Assembly (NCBI RefSeq): GCF_011761185.1
Contig: NZ_JAAOYM010000001.1
Span: 3,534,001-3,598,000 of the forward strand
Source of the DNA: Saccharomonospora amisosensis
GTDB lineage: Bacteria > Actinomycetota > Actinomycetes > Mycobacteriales > Pseudonocardiaceae
DNA: 64,000 nt
Reading direction: 5' to 3'
Of the stretch, positions 53,304-62,204 are shown piece by piece. Made by a program: the position numbers and the translations under genes. Every line of letters begins with the position of its first letter. Positions within the stretch are counted from its first letter, which is position 1. A model generated the notes under the pieces. That model did not search any database and was not told where the DNA came from. It saw only the letters and a list, made by a program, of their open reading frames with translations.

Positions 53304-55076
53304 ATGCGTCACCAGCACGACAGCAACGACCCCACTGGCCGAGCGCCCAGGGCGGACGGTGGGCCCGGCGACGGCCGCGGATCACCGATGGGCCGCCGGA
53401 GCCTACTCAAGGTGCTCGGCGCGACGGGACTCGCCGTCGGGCTCGGCCCTGTGGTCGCCGCACACGCGGGCGAGGGACCTGCTGCCAGGCAGGCGATGAG
53501 CCGAAGCCGTGCCGTCGCGAGCGGGGCGGCGACCCACCTGACGATCTTGCAGACCGCCGACTTCCACGGCCAACTCAAGACGCACGACGAGTTCTTCTGG
53601 GAGAACGACCGTCCCGTGTTCCGCCGAACCGGAGGCTTCACCCGGATCAAGACCCTCGTCGACCAGGTACGGGCGGAGAACCCCGGCGGGACCGTCCTGG
53701 CCGACTGCGGTGACTGCTTCCAGGGCAGCGGCTACGCGGCGCTGAGCCGGGGCGAGGTGATGGCCCCGATCATGCGCGAAATGGGCTACGACCTCGTGCT
53801 CCCCGGCAACTGGGAGGTCGTGTACGGCAAGGACCAGTTACTGAAGGTGATTAACGATTACGGCTCTCCCGTCGTCTGCACCAACATGTTCCACGACGAG
53901 AACGGGCAGCCAGGCGACTTCCTGTTCAGGCCCCACCACGTGCTGGAGGTCGCTGGCACGCGTATCGGGGTGATCGGCTTCAACGAACCTCTGGTGCCCG
54001 TCCGCCAGGACCCGGAGTACAGCGTCGGCATGAAGTTCACCTTTCCCGAGCACAACGCGGCCGAGCACATCCGCATGCTGCGCGAGGACGAGGGCTGTTC
54101 CCTCGTACTGGCCATGACCCACATGGGCATCGCGCAGCAGGTGGGTCTGGCTTCGCAGGACTACATGGCCGGCGTCGACTACATCCTTGGCGCCGACACC
54201 CACGAGCGCATCCGCAATCCCATCCAGGGTGACCAGTGCCGCGTCACCGAGCCGGGCGCGTTCGGGTCGTTCGTCGGGCGGCTGGACCTGGTAGTGGAGA
54301 ACGGCAAGGTCCGGGAGCAGGGCTACGAGCTGATGGAGGTGGCGCAGAGCCGCTACTCGGAGGAACCGCGCATGCGGGCAACCGTCAGCAGGGCGGCCGG
54401 ACCGTACGCGGCCCGGCTGGAGAAGGTGATCGGCCATACGAGGACCCCGCTCATGCGCTACTACATCCTCGAGACGCCGATGGACAACATGATCACCGAC
54501 GCGATGTATGAGAAGGCGCGCCCGGACGTCGCGCTGTCCAACGGATTCCGCTTCTGCCCACCGCTGGTGCCGGGGCCGAGCGGCCTCGCCGCCATCACCG
54601 AGGACTACCTCTGGAGCATGCTGCCCGTCAACGCCGGAGCCCAGATAGCCGACGTGCAGGGCTCCCTGTTGAAGCCATGGATGGAGAAAGAGCTCAACAA
54701 CGTCTTCGCCTCCAACCCGACCGAGCGTTTCGGGGGCTGGGTGGTCCGGATGCGCGGTATGGAAGTGAACTTCACCGCGAGCAAGCCGTTCGGTGAGCGG
54801 GTGAACTCGATCAAGATCGGTGGTGAGCCCGTCGACCCGGACCGGGTGTACCGGGTGCTGGCCTGCGAGCGCGGTGGCGACCCTGCGGACGTGCTGTGCC
54901 GCATCAAGGGTGTGCAGAACAAGACCACGCTCGATTTCACGCTTCACGACGCGGTGCGTGAGTACTTGCGAAATCACTCCCCGATCTCCCCTCGGCAGGA
55001 AGGCAGGGTCACCGCCACGGATTTGCCGCCAACTTCGCTCGGGCAGTTCCCCGGCACCGACTACGAGTTCCGCTGA
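53304..55076 (+). CDS. Tat-exported SoxB/5'-nucleotidase-like metallophosphatase
   Basis: 590 residues from ATG 53304 (GGAGG eight bases upstream). A Tat signal has GRRSLLKVLGATGLAVGLGP near residue 30. The calcineurin-like metallophosphatase domain shows TADFHGQ (Asp86, His88), DCGDCFQGS (Asp137), GNWEVVYG (Asn169, Trp170, Glu171), MTHMG and GADTHERI. UshA-type 5'-nucleotidases have GNHE; Trp in place of that His is what SoxB proteins show (GHWE). The C-terminal 5'-nucleotidase domain is present (LETPMDNMITDAMYE, ALSNGFRF, RVYRVLACERGGDPAD). It acts outside the membrane, perhaps on a phospho- or thiosulfo-ester. No sox genes are nearby. The propeller gene follows after 49 bp. Confidence 0.87.
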   Translation: MRHQHDSNDPTGRAPRADGGPGDGRGSPMGRRSLLKVLGATGLAVGLGPVVAAHAGEGPAARQAMSRSRAVASGAATHLTILQTADFHGQLKTHDEFFWENDRPVFRRTGGFTRIKTLVDQVRAENPGGTVLADCGDCFQGSGYAALSRGEVMAPIMREMGYDLVLPGNWEVVYGKDQLLKVINDYGSPVVCTNMFHDENGQPGDFLFRPHHVLEVAGTRIGVIGFNEPLVPVRQDPEYSVGMKFTFPEHNAAEHIRMLREDEGCSLVLAMTHMGIAQQVGLASQDYMAGVDYILGADTHERIRNPIQGDQCRVTEPGAFGSFVGRLDLVVENGKVREQGYELMEVAQSRYSEEPRMRATVSRAAGPYAARLEKVIGHTRTPLMRYYILETPMDNMITDAMYEKARPDVALSNGFRFCPPLVPGPSGLAAITEDYLWSMLPVNAGAQIADVQGSLLKPWMEKELNNVFASNPTERFGGWVVRMRGMEVNFTASKPFGERVNSIKIGGEPVDPDRVYRVLACERGGDPADVLCRIKGVQNKTTLDFTLHDAVREYLRNHSPISPRQEGRVTATDLPPTSLGQFPGTDYEFR

Positions 55077-55125
55077 GCCGTCCGCTCGCGGACAGACCAG
55101 ACCCGGGAAGAAATGGAGGAACACC

Positions 55126-56487
55126 ATGAAAACAGCGGCCAGAGGTCGCCGAATGCCGGGACGGAAGGGAACACGCGCTGCGCTCGCCTGCGCGGCGGCG
55201 GCGGTGATGCTCGTCGCGCCCCTTGCCGCCTCGGCTGCCGGGGAACCTGAGATCGACCTCGCAGCGGACAGGTTCGACCTTGCCCCCAGGATCTACACGG
55301 TAACTCCGTCCTCGGAACCCGGCGCGATCAACGGGCCCTCCAGCGTCAAGGTCTGGGATGCCGACACGAACAAGTTGATCAAAGAGGTGCCGGTTCCCTC
55401 CGACAGGGCGGACGGCCTCTCCAGGCCACACCACTTCATGGCCGTACCTGGACGCAACTTCGCGTTCGTGATGGCGTTCGCGCCGTCCTCGTCCATCAAG
55501 GTCTTCGACATGGTGACCAACGAGTTCACCAACGAGATCCCCACCGGACTGGGAGCGCGACACCTCGAGTTCGACCCGAACGGCGCGATCGCCTACAGCG
55601 CGAACTTCGACGGTGACAGCATCAGCGTGATCAATATCAACGCGCAGAAGACCATGGCCACCATCCCGGTCGGTGATCGGCCGAATTACGTCGAGCACGT
55701 TCGGACCAAGAACGGGCCACGACTTTTCGTGAGCAACTTCGGCGAGGACACCGTCACCGTCATCGACGCGGACACCTACCAGGTCGTCGACACGATCACG
55801 GTAGGAGACGGGCCGTTCAACATGGCCGAAACCTTCGACCACAAGTCGCTCGTCAGCGCCGATGCCCGCAGTAACACCGCGACATTCGTCGACGTCAATA
55901 CCCTCGAAGTGACCGACCAGATCGACATCGAGGGCGAGCACCGCACCGACCTCCCGGCCTCCGCGTTCCAGCGATTGAACCCGCGGATCACTCCCGACGG
56001 GAAGTGGCTTCTCATCGGCAACCAGGACGCTTCGGCCGTCAGCGTCATCAACATCGAAGAGCGCAAGCTCGAGAAGCTGATCCCCGCCGGATTGGGCGCC
56101 GACATCGCCTTCTTCCCGAAGGGTCCGGCCGAAGGGTACGCGTTCGTGACCAACCGATACGACAACTTCGTGACGGTGGCCAAACTGAACGGCGACGACC
56201 CGCCGACGTTCCACAAGAACATCCCAACGGAGAAGATCGGCTCCCACTATTCCACCTTCACCGAGGACTGGAGCCAGGGAATCGTCTCCGAGCGTCCAGG
56301 GCGCGCGTACTCGGTCATCGACATGACGAAGCTGGAGGAAACCGCGAACGTCTGGGTTGGTGGCACCCCCGGCCCGTCCGAACCCGACTCCAGCCAGGAC
56401 TACACCAGGGCCGGTCCCGACATGGCGGTGTACGTCTGGTTCGACAGGGGCAAGGCGATGGTGCACCACGAAAGGGGCGAAGTCTGA
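55126..56487 (+). CDS. Secreted YVTN/YncE-like beta-propeller protein
   Basis: 453 residues from ATG 55126 (ATGGAGGAA upstream). A Sec signal peptide (ALACAAAAVMLVAPLAASAAG) ends near residue 38. The rest is a seven-bladed propeller with repeated YVTN-type strands: FAFVMAFAPSSSIKVFDMV, AIAYSANFDGDSISVININ, RLFVSNFGEDTVTVIDADT, LLIGNQDASAVSVINIEE and YAFVTNRYDNFVTVAKLN. No catalytic or haem motif is visible. Such proteins often bind partners or ligands in the periplasm or wall. It sits between an exported phosphatase and a multicopper oxidase and is followed by a strong terminator. Confidence 0.88.
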   Translation: MKTAARGRRMPGRKGTRAALACAAAAVMLVAPLAASAAGEPEIDLAADRFDLAPRIYTVTPSSEPGAINGPSSVKVWDADTNKLIKEVPVPSDRADGLSRPHHFMAVPGRNFAFVMAFAPSSSIKVFDMVTNEFTNEIPTGLGARHLEFDPNGAIAYSANFDGDSISVININAQKTMATIPVGDRPNYVEHVRTKNGPRLFVSNFGEDTVTVIDADTYQVVDTITVGDGPFNMAETFDHKSLVSADARSNTATFVDVNTLEVTDQIDIEGEHRTDLPASAFQRLNPRITPDGKWLLIGNQDASAVSVINIEERKLEKLIPAGLGADIAFFPKGPAEGYAFVTNRYDNFVTVAKLNGDDPPTFHKNIPTEKIGSHYSTFTEDWSQGIVSERPGRAYSVIDMTKLEETANVWVGGTPGPSEPDSSQDYTRAGPDMAVYVWFDRGKAMVHHERGEV

Positions 56488-56493
56488 GCTAGC

Positions 56494-56535
56494 GCGCGGC
56501 CTGGGGTCGCTGGGAACAGCAACCCCAGGCCGCGC
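56494..56535 (+). terminator. Strong hairpin between propeller and multicopper oxidase genes
   Basis: GCGCGGCCTGGGGT (56494-56507) pairs perfectly with ACCCCAGGCCGCGC (56522-56535) around a 14-nt loop. It begins 6 bp past the propeller stop. The oxidase 66 bp further on therefore needs its own promoter or partial read-through. Confidence 0.8.
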
Positions 56536-56601
56536 CCACTGCGCAGGAAGGAACCCGATGACAGGGACGCGGAAAAACCACGACTACCCACGGAGTGCCA
56601 C

Positions 56602-58257
56602 ATGCTGACCCGGCGCGACCTGCTGTGTACGGGCTCCGGTGTGGCCGCGGCGATGCTGCTGAGCCAGCGCGAAGCACTGGCTCGCGGGGCCGCCGCCGCA
56701 CGACTGCCCCGCTTCGTCGACCCCCTCGCCGTACCCCCCACCGTGCGAGCAGGTCACGACGGGGGTATCCGGATGACGATGCGCCCCGGACGGCAGCGCG
56801 TGCACGCGGCACTGCCGGACACTGCGATCTGGGGATTCGACGGCGGTGAAGGGCCGACGTGGCCCGGGCCAACCATCGAGGCAGCCCGCGACATTCCACT
56901 GTGGATAGCCCAGCACAACGCGCTCGGCAAGGAACACCTGTTCCACGACTCGGTTGACCCTGCGACCTGGCACGGGCCGTTCCCCGAGTTCGACGGGCGC
57001 GAACTCGGTCAGGAACAGGTGGGCACGCCGCGGGCTGCCACCCACCTACACGGCGCGCGGGTGGCACCCGGTGACGACGGCTTCCCCGACGCGTGGTCGC
57101 TGCACGGTGAGACGATCACCTACCGCTACCCGAACCGGCAGCACCCGCTCAGCCAGCGCGCCCCCGCGTTGTGGTACCACGACCACGCCGTCGCGATCAC
57201 CCGGCTGAACGCCTACGCCGGGCTCTCGGGCTTCTACCTGATCCGGGATCCACTCGAGGAGGAACTCGGCCTGCCCGTCGGGCTTCCCTACGAGTTGCCG
57301 CTGATGATCCAGGACCGCGACTTCCACGAGGACGGCACGCAGGCTTACCCGGCTGCCCCGTGGGTCGGGAACGTGCAGGGCGCCGTCGCGGTCGTCAACG
57401 GCACCGCGTGGCCACGCCATGACGTGGACCGCGGGGTCTACCGCCTGCGGCTGCTCAACGCCGCCCAGCACCGAATGTTCCACCTGGCCTTGGACCATGG
57501 CACGTTCACCGTGCTCGGTACGGACGGAGGACTGCTGGCCAAACCGGTGGCAGGTGTGCGAACGGTGGCGCTGGCCCCTGCGGAGCGACTCGACGTCCTC
57601 GTCGACTTCTCCTCCGCTCCCGCGGGCGCGAAGGTACGCCTGCTCAACGTCGCGCCCGAGTCGAACCCACCAGGGCCGCGGATCGACGAGATCATGCGGT
57701 TCGATGTCGGCCAGCAGCGGGGGCACAGACCGGGACTGCCGGGGCGCCTCGACCCGTGGTTCGAGCGGCTCGACCCGCGGCAGGCCCGGGTGCGGCGGCG
57801 CATGCTGATGCAGCGGCTACGGCCGGACCGTCCTGCCTCCACCGGCAACCCGTGGCTGCTGTGGTATCACGACCCGACGGTCCCGCCTGGTACGTACCCG
57901 GCCGTCGGCGACGGCTGGCGCCCAGGGTTCTGGAGCGACCCGGCGTTCGTCCGCCCCCATGCCGGTACGACGGAGGTCTGGTCGATCAGCAACCCGGCAC
58001 CGGTCGCGCACCCGATCCACCTGCACCTCGTCCAGTTCCAGATCCTGGCCCGGCACAACTCCGCCGACCGGCGCCGTCCCGCCGCGTACGAGGGCGGCTG
58101 GAAGGACACCGTGTCGATCGGTCCACACGAAACCGTGGACCTCGTCGCCCGCTTCGACCTTCCGGACGCGACGCCAACCCCCGCCCCGTACCCGTGGCAC
58201 TGTCATGTGCTCGAGCACGAGGACAACGACATGATGCATGCCTTCACGGTGGTCTGA
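56602..58257 (+). CDS. Tat-exported multicopper oxidase (CotA/bilirubin-oxidase/laccase type)
   Basis: 551 residues from ATG 56602. The Tat signal is TRRDLLCTGSGVAAAMLLSQ. The copper motifs are complete: THLHGARV (148-151), LWYHDHAVAITRLNAYAGL, HPIHLHLVQF, and HCHVLEHEDNDMMHAF, where HCH-x3-H-x4-M gives the type 1 site with axial Met. The spacing is that of CotA-like three-domain enzymes, which oxidise phenolics, bilirubin or metal ions using O2. It is encoded downstream of the phosphatase-propeller pair but separated by a terminator. Copper homeostasis or Mn(II) oxidation are alternatives; the sequence does not choose. Confidence 0.94.
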   Translation: MLTRRDLLCTGSGVAAAMLLSQREALARGAAAARLPRFVDPLAVPPTVRAGHDGGIRMTMRPGRQRVHAALPDTAIWGFDGGEGPTWPGPTIEAARDIPLWIAQHNALGKEHLFHDSVDPATWHGPFPEFDGRELGQEQVGTPRAATHLHGARVAPGDDGFPDAWSLHGETITYRYPNRQHPLSQRAPALWYHDHAVAITRLNAYAGLSGFYLIRDPLEEELGLPVGLPYELPLMIQDRDFHEDGTQAYPAAPWVGNVQGAVAVVNGTAWPRHDVDRGVYRLRLLNAAQHRMFHLALDHGTFTVLGTDGGLLAKPVAGVRTVALAPAERLDVLVDFSSAPAGAKVRLLNVAPESNPPGPRIDEIMRFDVGQQRGHRPGLPGRLDPWFERLDPRQARVRRRMLMQRLRPDRPASTGNPWLLWYHDPTVPPGTYPAVGDGWRPGFWSDPAFVRPHAGTTEVWSISNPAPVAHPIHLHLVQFQILARHNSADRRRPAAYEGGWKDTVSIGPHETVDLVARFDLPDATPTPAPYPWHCHVLEHEDNDMMHAFTVV

Positions 58258-58292
58258 TCCGGCAGCGTCCGGCAGCGCGGACACGCCGAGGG

Positions 58293-59510
58293 TCACGGTG
58301 CCGCCTCGTCGAGCCAGGCTCGGACGCGGTCGCGGTCCGCGTCCAGCACCGGCGGTGCCGCGTGCCGGTCGCGGGTCACCTCCGCGCCCGCTGTGTCGAA
58401 GAACCGCAGCGGCGGTCCCGGCAGCGTGACGGTTCCGAGCGTGTCGTGCTCGACGTCCACCACCAGTCCCTGGCTGCGGGTCTGCTCCCACTCGTAGACC
58501 TGGTCGATCGTGCGCACCCGCCCGGCGGGTATTCCCAACTCGGCCAGCCGGGCGAGCAGGTCAGCGGCCTTCCACGTCGAGAACGTCCGCTCGATCAGCG
58601 CGACGAGTTCGGCGTGGTTGGCCACCCGGTCAGCGTTCGTCGCGAACCGGCCCCCGTCCGCGTCGAGGCCGAACCCCGAGCAGAACCTGCTCCACAGGTC
58701 CGCACTGCCCACGGCGATCTGCACCGAACCGTCCGCACAGCGAAACAGCCCGTACGGGGCGATGGAGGGGTGGTGGTTTCCCTGTGCCCGCCCGACCTCA
58801 CCCGCGACGGTCCAGCGAGTGGCCTGGAAGGCGTGTACCCCGACCCCCGCGGCGAGCAGCGAGGTACGGACCACCCTGCCCTTGCCGTCGCTGCCGCGTT
58901 CCAGCAGTGCGGCGAGCACGCCGTACGCGCCGTACATCCCGGCGAGCAAATCGCAGATCGGGGTGCCGAACTTCTGCGGCTGGTCCGGGTCGGGTCCGGT
59001 CAGCGACATCAGCCCGGCCTCGCCCTGCGCGATCTGGTCGTAGCCCGCTCGCCCGCCCTCCGGCCCGTCGTGGCCGAACCCGGTGATGGACAGGATCACC
59101 AGTCGCGGGTTCAGCCGGTGCAACTCGGCGAAGCCGAGGCCGAGCCGGTCCAGCACCCCGGTGCGGAAGTTCTCCACGAGCACGTCCGCCCGCGCGATCA
59201 TCCGAAGGAGCGTGGCGTGGTCGTCGGCGTCCTTGAGGTCGAGCGCGATCGATTCCTTGTTGCGGTTGGCGGAAAGGAAGTATGTCGACTCCTCGGCCGT
59301 GCCGCCGTCGTGATCCGGCCGCACGAACGGTGGCCCCCAACCCCTTGTGTCGTCGCCACGTCCGGGCGCCTCCACCTTGATCACGCGCGCTCCGAGGTCG
59401 CCGAGCATCATCGTCGCGTGCGGGCCCGCCAGCGCGCGGGAAAGGTCCACCACGACCGTGCCGGACAGCGGGCCGGTGCCGCGCCCTGCCTGCTGTGTCG
59501 CCGTCGTCAA
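58293..59510 (-). CDS. CaiB/BaiF family III CoA-transferase
   Basis: 405 residues from TTG 59510, which overlaps the amidase TGA by 4 nt (TTGA) and has GGGAG upstream; an open frame to 59678 is inside the amidase gene. Family III features: VVDLSRALAGPHATMMLGDL, GARVIKVEAPGRGDDTRGWG, NRNKESIALDLKD, the catalytic Asp in PICDLLAGMYGAYGVLAALL. It moves CoA between carboxylic acids. In this cluster it may activate a dicarboxylic product of ring cleavage such as a malonate derivative; that is inference. It is the last gene of its unit. Confidence 0.93.
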   Translation of the reverse strand: MTTATQQAGRGTGPLSGTVVVDLSRALAGPHATMMLGDLGARVIKVEAPGRGDDTRGWGPPFVRPDHDGGTAEESTYFLSANRNKESIALDLKDADDHATLLRMIARADVLVENFRTGVLDRLGLGFAELHRLNPRLVILSITGFGHDGPEGGRAGYDQIAQGEAGLMSLTGPDPDQPQKFGTPICDLLAGMYGAYGVLAALLERGSDGKGRVVRTSLLAAGVGVHAFQATRWTVAGEVGRAQGNHHPSIAPYGLFRCADGSVQIAVGSADLWSRFCSGFGLDADGGRFATNADRVANHAELVALIERTFSTWKAADLLARLAELGIPAGRVRTIDQVYEWEQTRSQGLVVDVEHDTLGTVTLPGPPLRFFDTAGAEVTRDRHAAPPVLDADRDRVRAWLDEAAP

Positions 59511-60955
59511 GGGGTGCTCCCGTGTGGATCGTCGGTGTCCACCGGCAGATCGGGGCCGCGCAGACCCGTTCCGGTGGCGGACTCGAACGCATGCGCCAGT
59601 TGCAGTACGCCGAAGTCGTCCCCCGGGCGGCCCACGATCTGCAGGCCCACCGGAAGACCGTCGTCGGTAAACCCGCACGGCACCGAGGCGGCGGGCAGTC
59701 CGGTCGCGGAAATCCAGTAGCAGGACCGCATCCAGTCCAGATAGGTCTGCGACTCCACCCCGGCCACCTCCGGCGGGTAAGGAAGCTCGACATCGAACGG
59801 TGGGACGGGCGAGACCAGGGTCACCAGGAACTCGTGGCTGTCTAGGAACTCCCGGATTCGGTGGTACAGCGCGATCCGCCGCTGCTGCGCGCGGGCCAGG
59901 TCCTCACCGGTCAGCCGCTGCCCGACCTCGATGTTCCAGGCGGCGCTTTCGCCGAACCACTCCGGATGCTCCCGGTACAACTCGCCGAGGCTCAGCGCGT
60001 AGTACCAGGCACGCCAGGTTCGGAACGCATCCTCGGCACCGGTGAGGTCCGGGTCGCGGTCAACCACCCGGCAACCAAGCGCTGCCAGCGCCTGCCGGCC
60101 AGGTCGCATCGCCCGCAACACTCGCTCGTCCACGGGCAGGCCGCCAAGGTCGTCGCTCCACGCCACTGACGTGCCGGTGAAATCCCGGTCGAGCGGTTCG
60201 GCGAACCGCGCCGCCGGAACGTGGTGGGACAGCGGCGAACGCGGGTCGGGTTCGGCGAGCACCCGCATCAGCAGCGCCACGTCGGCGACCGTTCGCGCCA
60301 TCGGCCCGGCCACGCTGAGGGTGAACATCGGGTCCGCGGTCGGCCACATCGGCACCCGGCCGAGCGATGGCCGCAGCCCCACGACGTTGCAGAAACTCGC
60401 CGGGTTGCGCAGTGACCCGCCCATGTCCGTGCCGTCGGCGATGGGAACCAGCCTGGCGGCCAGCGCCGCAGCCGCTCCCCCGCTGCTGCCGCCCACGGTC
60501 TTGGTCAGGTCGTAGGGGTTGCGCGTGGCGCCGAACAGCGGGTTGAACGTCTGTGACCCGGTGCCCCACTCCGGTGTGTTGGTCTTGCCGACCGTCACGG
60601 CTCCCGCCGAGGTCAGCCGTTCCACCACGATGCTGTCGAAGTCGGGGACGAACCGCGCCCTGGCGGGGGATCCGTAGGTCGTACGGATACCCTTGGTCTC
60701 GGTCAGGTCCTTGTGGGCGACCGGGAGCCCGTGCAGCGGGCCGAGTGGCCCGCTCCTCATGATCGCCTCGTCCGCGGCCCGCGCCGCACGGTTCGCGTGC
60801 TCGCGTGCCACGGTGACGATAGCGTTGACCTTCGGGTTCACCGCGTCGATGCGGTCCAGGTGGGCGTCGAGCACTTCCCTGGCCGACACCTCACGGCGGC
60901 GCAACATCCCGGCCAGCTCGGTGGCCGAGCGCAGGCACAGTTCTGCTTCTGACAT
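59507..60955 (-). CDS. Amidase-signature family amidohydrolase
   Basis: 482 residues from ATG 60955 (a TTG at 60967 is less likely). The Ser-cisSer-Lys triad is visible: Lys in LPVAHKDLTETKG, and the signature KTVGGSSGGAAAALAARLV with GTDMGGSLRNPASF. Members hydrolyse amides, ureido acids (allophanate, ureidomalonate) or carbamoyl compounds. Adjacency to a ring-opening amidohydrolase and carbamate kinase makes a ureido acid or biuret-like substrate likely, but sequence alone does not show it. Translation of the CoA-transferase is coupled to it. Confidence 0.93.
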   Translation of the reverse strand: MSEAELCLRSATELAGMLRRREVSAREVLDAHLDRIDAVNPKVNAIVTVAREHANRAARAADEAIMRSGPLGPLHGLPVAHKDLTETKGIRTTYGSPARARFVPDFDSIVVERLTSAGAVTVGKTNTPEWGTGSQTFNPLFGATRNPYDLTKTVGGSSGGAAAALAARLVPIADGTDMGGSLRNPASFCNVVGLRPSLGRVPMWPTADPMFTLSVAGPMARTVADVALLMRVLAEPDPRSPLSHHVPAARFAEPLDRDFTGTSVAWSDDLGGLPVDERVLRAMRPGRQALAALGCRVVDRDPDLTGAEDAFRTWRAWYYALSLGELYREHPEWFGESAAWNIEVGQRLTGEDLARAQQRRIALYHRIREFLDSHEFLVTLVSPVPPFDVELPYPPEVAGVESQTYLDWMRSCYWISATGLPAASVPCGFTDDGLPVGLQIVGRPGDDFGVLQLAHAFESATGTGLRGPDLPVDTDDPHGSTP

Positions 60956-60994
60956 GGCTTCTCTCAACGTCTACATCGGAGGGTTATGCCCCGG

Positions 60995-61026
60995 TCGGGC
61001 CCGCCGTGGGTGGCGGGCCCGACCGC
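60995..61026 (-). terminator. Hairpin between ring-opening amidohydrolase and amidase genes
   Basis: GGTCGGGCCCGCC (60995-61007) pairs perfectly with GGCGGGCCCGACC (61014-61026) around a 6-nt loop. It lies 15 bp past the amidohydrolase stop on the minus strand. It splits the cluster into a hyuB-arcC-amidohydrolase unit and an amidase-CoA-transferase unit, unless it is leaky. Confidence 0.75.
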
Positions 61027-61040
61027 GGTGGCGGGCGTCG

Positions 61041-62180
61041 TCAGCCGCGTGGAGCGCGGTAGCCGGTCGGTTCGGCACCGAGGTCGACGATCGCCGCCAC
61101 CGTTCCACCCCCGGAAGGTCCCTGGTGGACGGCCGAGACGGAAACGAAGACTGCGGGGTCACCGGTCACGGCGGCGGTGACCCCGCCGACGCAGGCCTTG
61201 ATCTGGCGGTGCCAGTGCACGTCGGAGTCGTCGAGCATCGCGTTGCGCCGCCCGCGTACCATGCCGTCCGGTGAAGCCTCGCATTTCAGGAACACGTTCA
61301 CCAGCCGACCGTCCAGGTCGGTGTGCTTGGGGCTGGCGGGCAGGGTGAGCCCTGCGTCGCGGATGGAATCCCAGATGCCGTCCTGATCCAGCGCATCGCG
61401 CATCACCGAGTGGCCGATGCGGTAGCGGCCTCCAACGCCCCTGGCGTTGCCGACGACCACGATCTGCGCCCTGTCCAGCTCCACACCCGAGGAGCAGGAA
61501 GCCACCTTGGAGTACAGCTCGCGGTTGTGCATGACTTCCTCGTCACTCGGCATGTCGATCTCGCCGAGCGCCACCGCGATGCCGAGTGCCGTGGTGCCGT
61601 TGGACAGGTCCATCGACTCCAGCGTGTGCTCGGTCCACACCGACTTTCCCCGGCTCTTGGCGTCGCGAATCGTGTCGATGGTCAGCAGCGGCGTCTTCGT
61701 TTGCACATAGTGGACGTCGTCGGGGTCGGTGATACCCGCGCGGGCCATGGCTTCCTTCACACCGGCCGCGACCTTCTCGATCATCGGGCGGCGGCCGATA
61801 TCCTCGGGCAGCAGCTGCTCGCTCATCGCGAACCCGACGGTCAACCGTGGTTCGTCGGTCGGCTCGGCCTTCCCGTCGGCAACGGTGGCGAAGATCGTCG
61901 CGTGCGGGCTGATCACGCCATCAGTTCCACCCGACCACACGATCGGGACCTGCCTGACCTCATCCATCGACCGGATGCCCTTTTCCACGAGCACCTCGCG
62001 GAAGGCGCGGTCGGCGATGATACGGGTGAAGTCGTTCACCCCACCGTTGCCCTCGGTCTTGCCGATGATGGCGATGACCCGGTCGGCCTCCAGCACGCGC
62101 TCGTCGATCAGCTTGGCCAGCTCGCTCGCGTCGGCGACCGAGTGGATCGGCACCTTGCGTACTTCGATCGCGGGTGGCAT
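61041..62180 (-). CDS. Ring-opening amidohydrolase (cyanuric acid hydrolase / barbiturase family)
   Basis: 379 residues from ATG 62180, the normal length for this rare fold of three homologous units. Characteristic blocks are [97 protein letters not shown] and [18 protein letters not shown]. Each unit supplies a Ser-Lys pair in the family. Known substrates are cyanuric acid and barbituric acid; sequence motifs do not separate them here. The neighbouring carbamate kinase, amidase and HyuB subunit fit pyrimidine or related ring catabolism. It begins 24 bp after the carbamate kinase stop. Confidence 0.93.
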   Translation of the reverse strand: MPPAIEVRKVPIHSVADASELAKLIDERVLEADRVIAIIGKTEGNGGVNDFTRIIADRAFREVLVEKGIRSMDEVRQVPIVWSGGTDGVISPHATIFATVADGKAEPTDEPRLTVGFAMSEQLLPEDIGRRPMIEKVAAGVKEAMARAGITDPDDVHYVQTKTPLLTIDTIRDAKSRGKSVWTEHTLESMDLSNGTTALGIAVALGEIDMPSDEEVMHNRELYSKVASCSSGVELDRAQIVVVGNARGVGGRYRIGHSVMRDALDQDGIWDSIRDAGLTLPASPKHTDLDGRLVNVFLKCEASPDGMVRGRRNAMLDDSDVHWHRQIKACVGGVTAAVTGDPAVFVSVSAVHQGPSGGGTVAAIVDLGAEPTGYRAPRG

Positions 62181-62204
62181 GTCTGCTTCCTTCCTTTGAG
62201 ATGT

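Noticed and set aside
53304-55076. Assignment of the metallophosphatase as true SoxB
   Set aside because: Its motifs lean towards SoxB, but no soxXYZA or sulfur-oxidation gene is in the window, so I keep the broader family call.
55009-56469. 486-residue minus-strand frame across the propeller gene
   Set aside because: The plus strand has a ribosome binding site, signal peptide and YVTN repeats; the reverse frame has none of these.
57756-59720. 654-residue plus-strand frame spanning the oxidase end and CoA-transferase
   Set aside because: Crosses two real genes in the wrong frame or strand and shows no family motifs.
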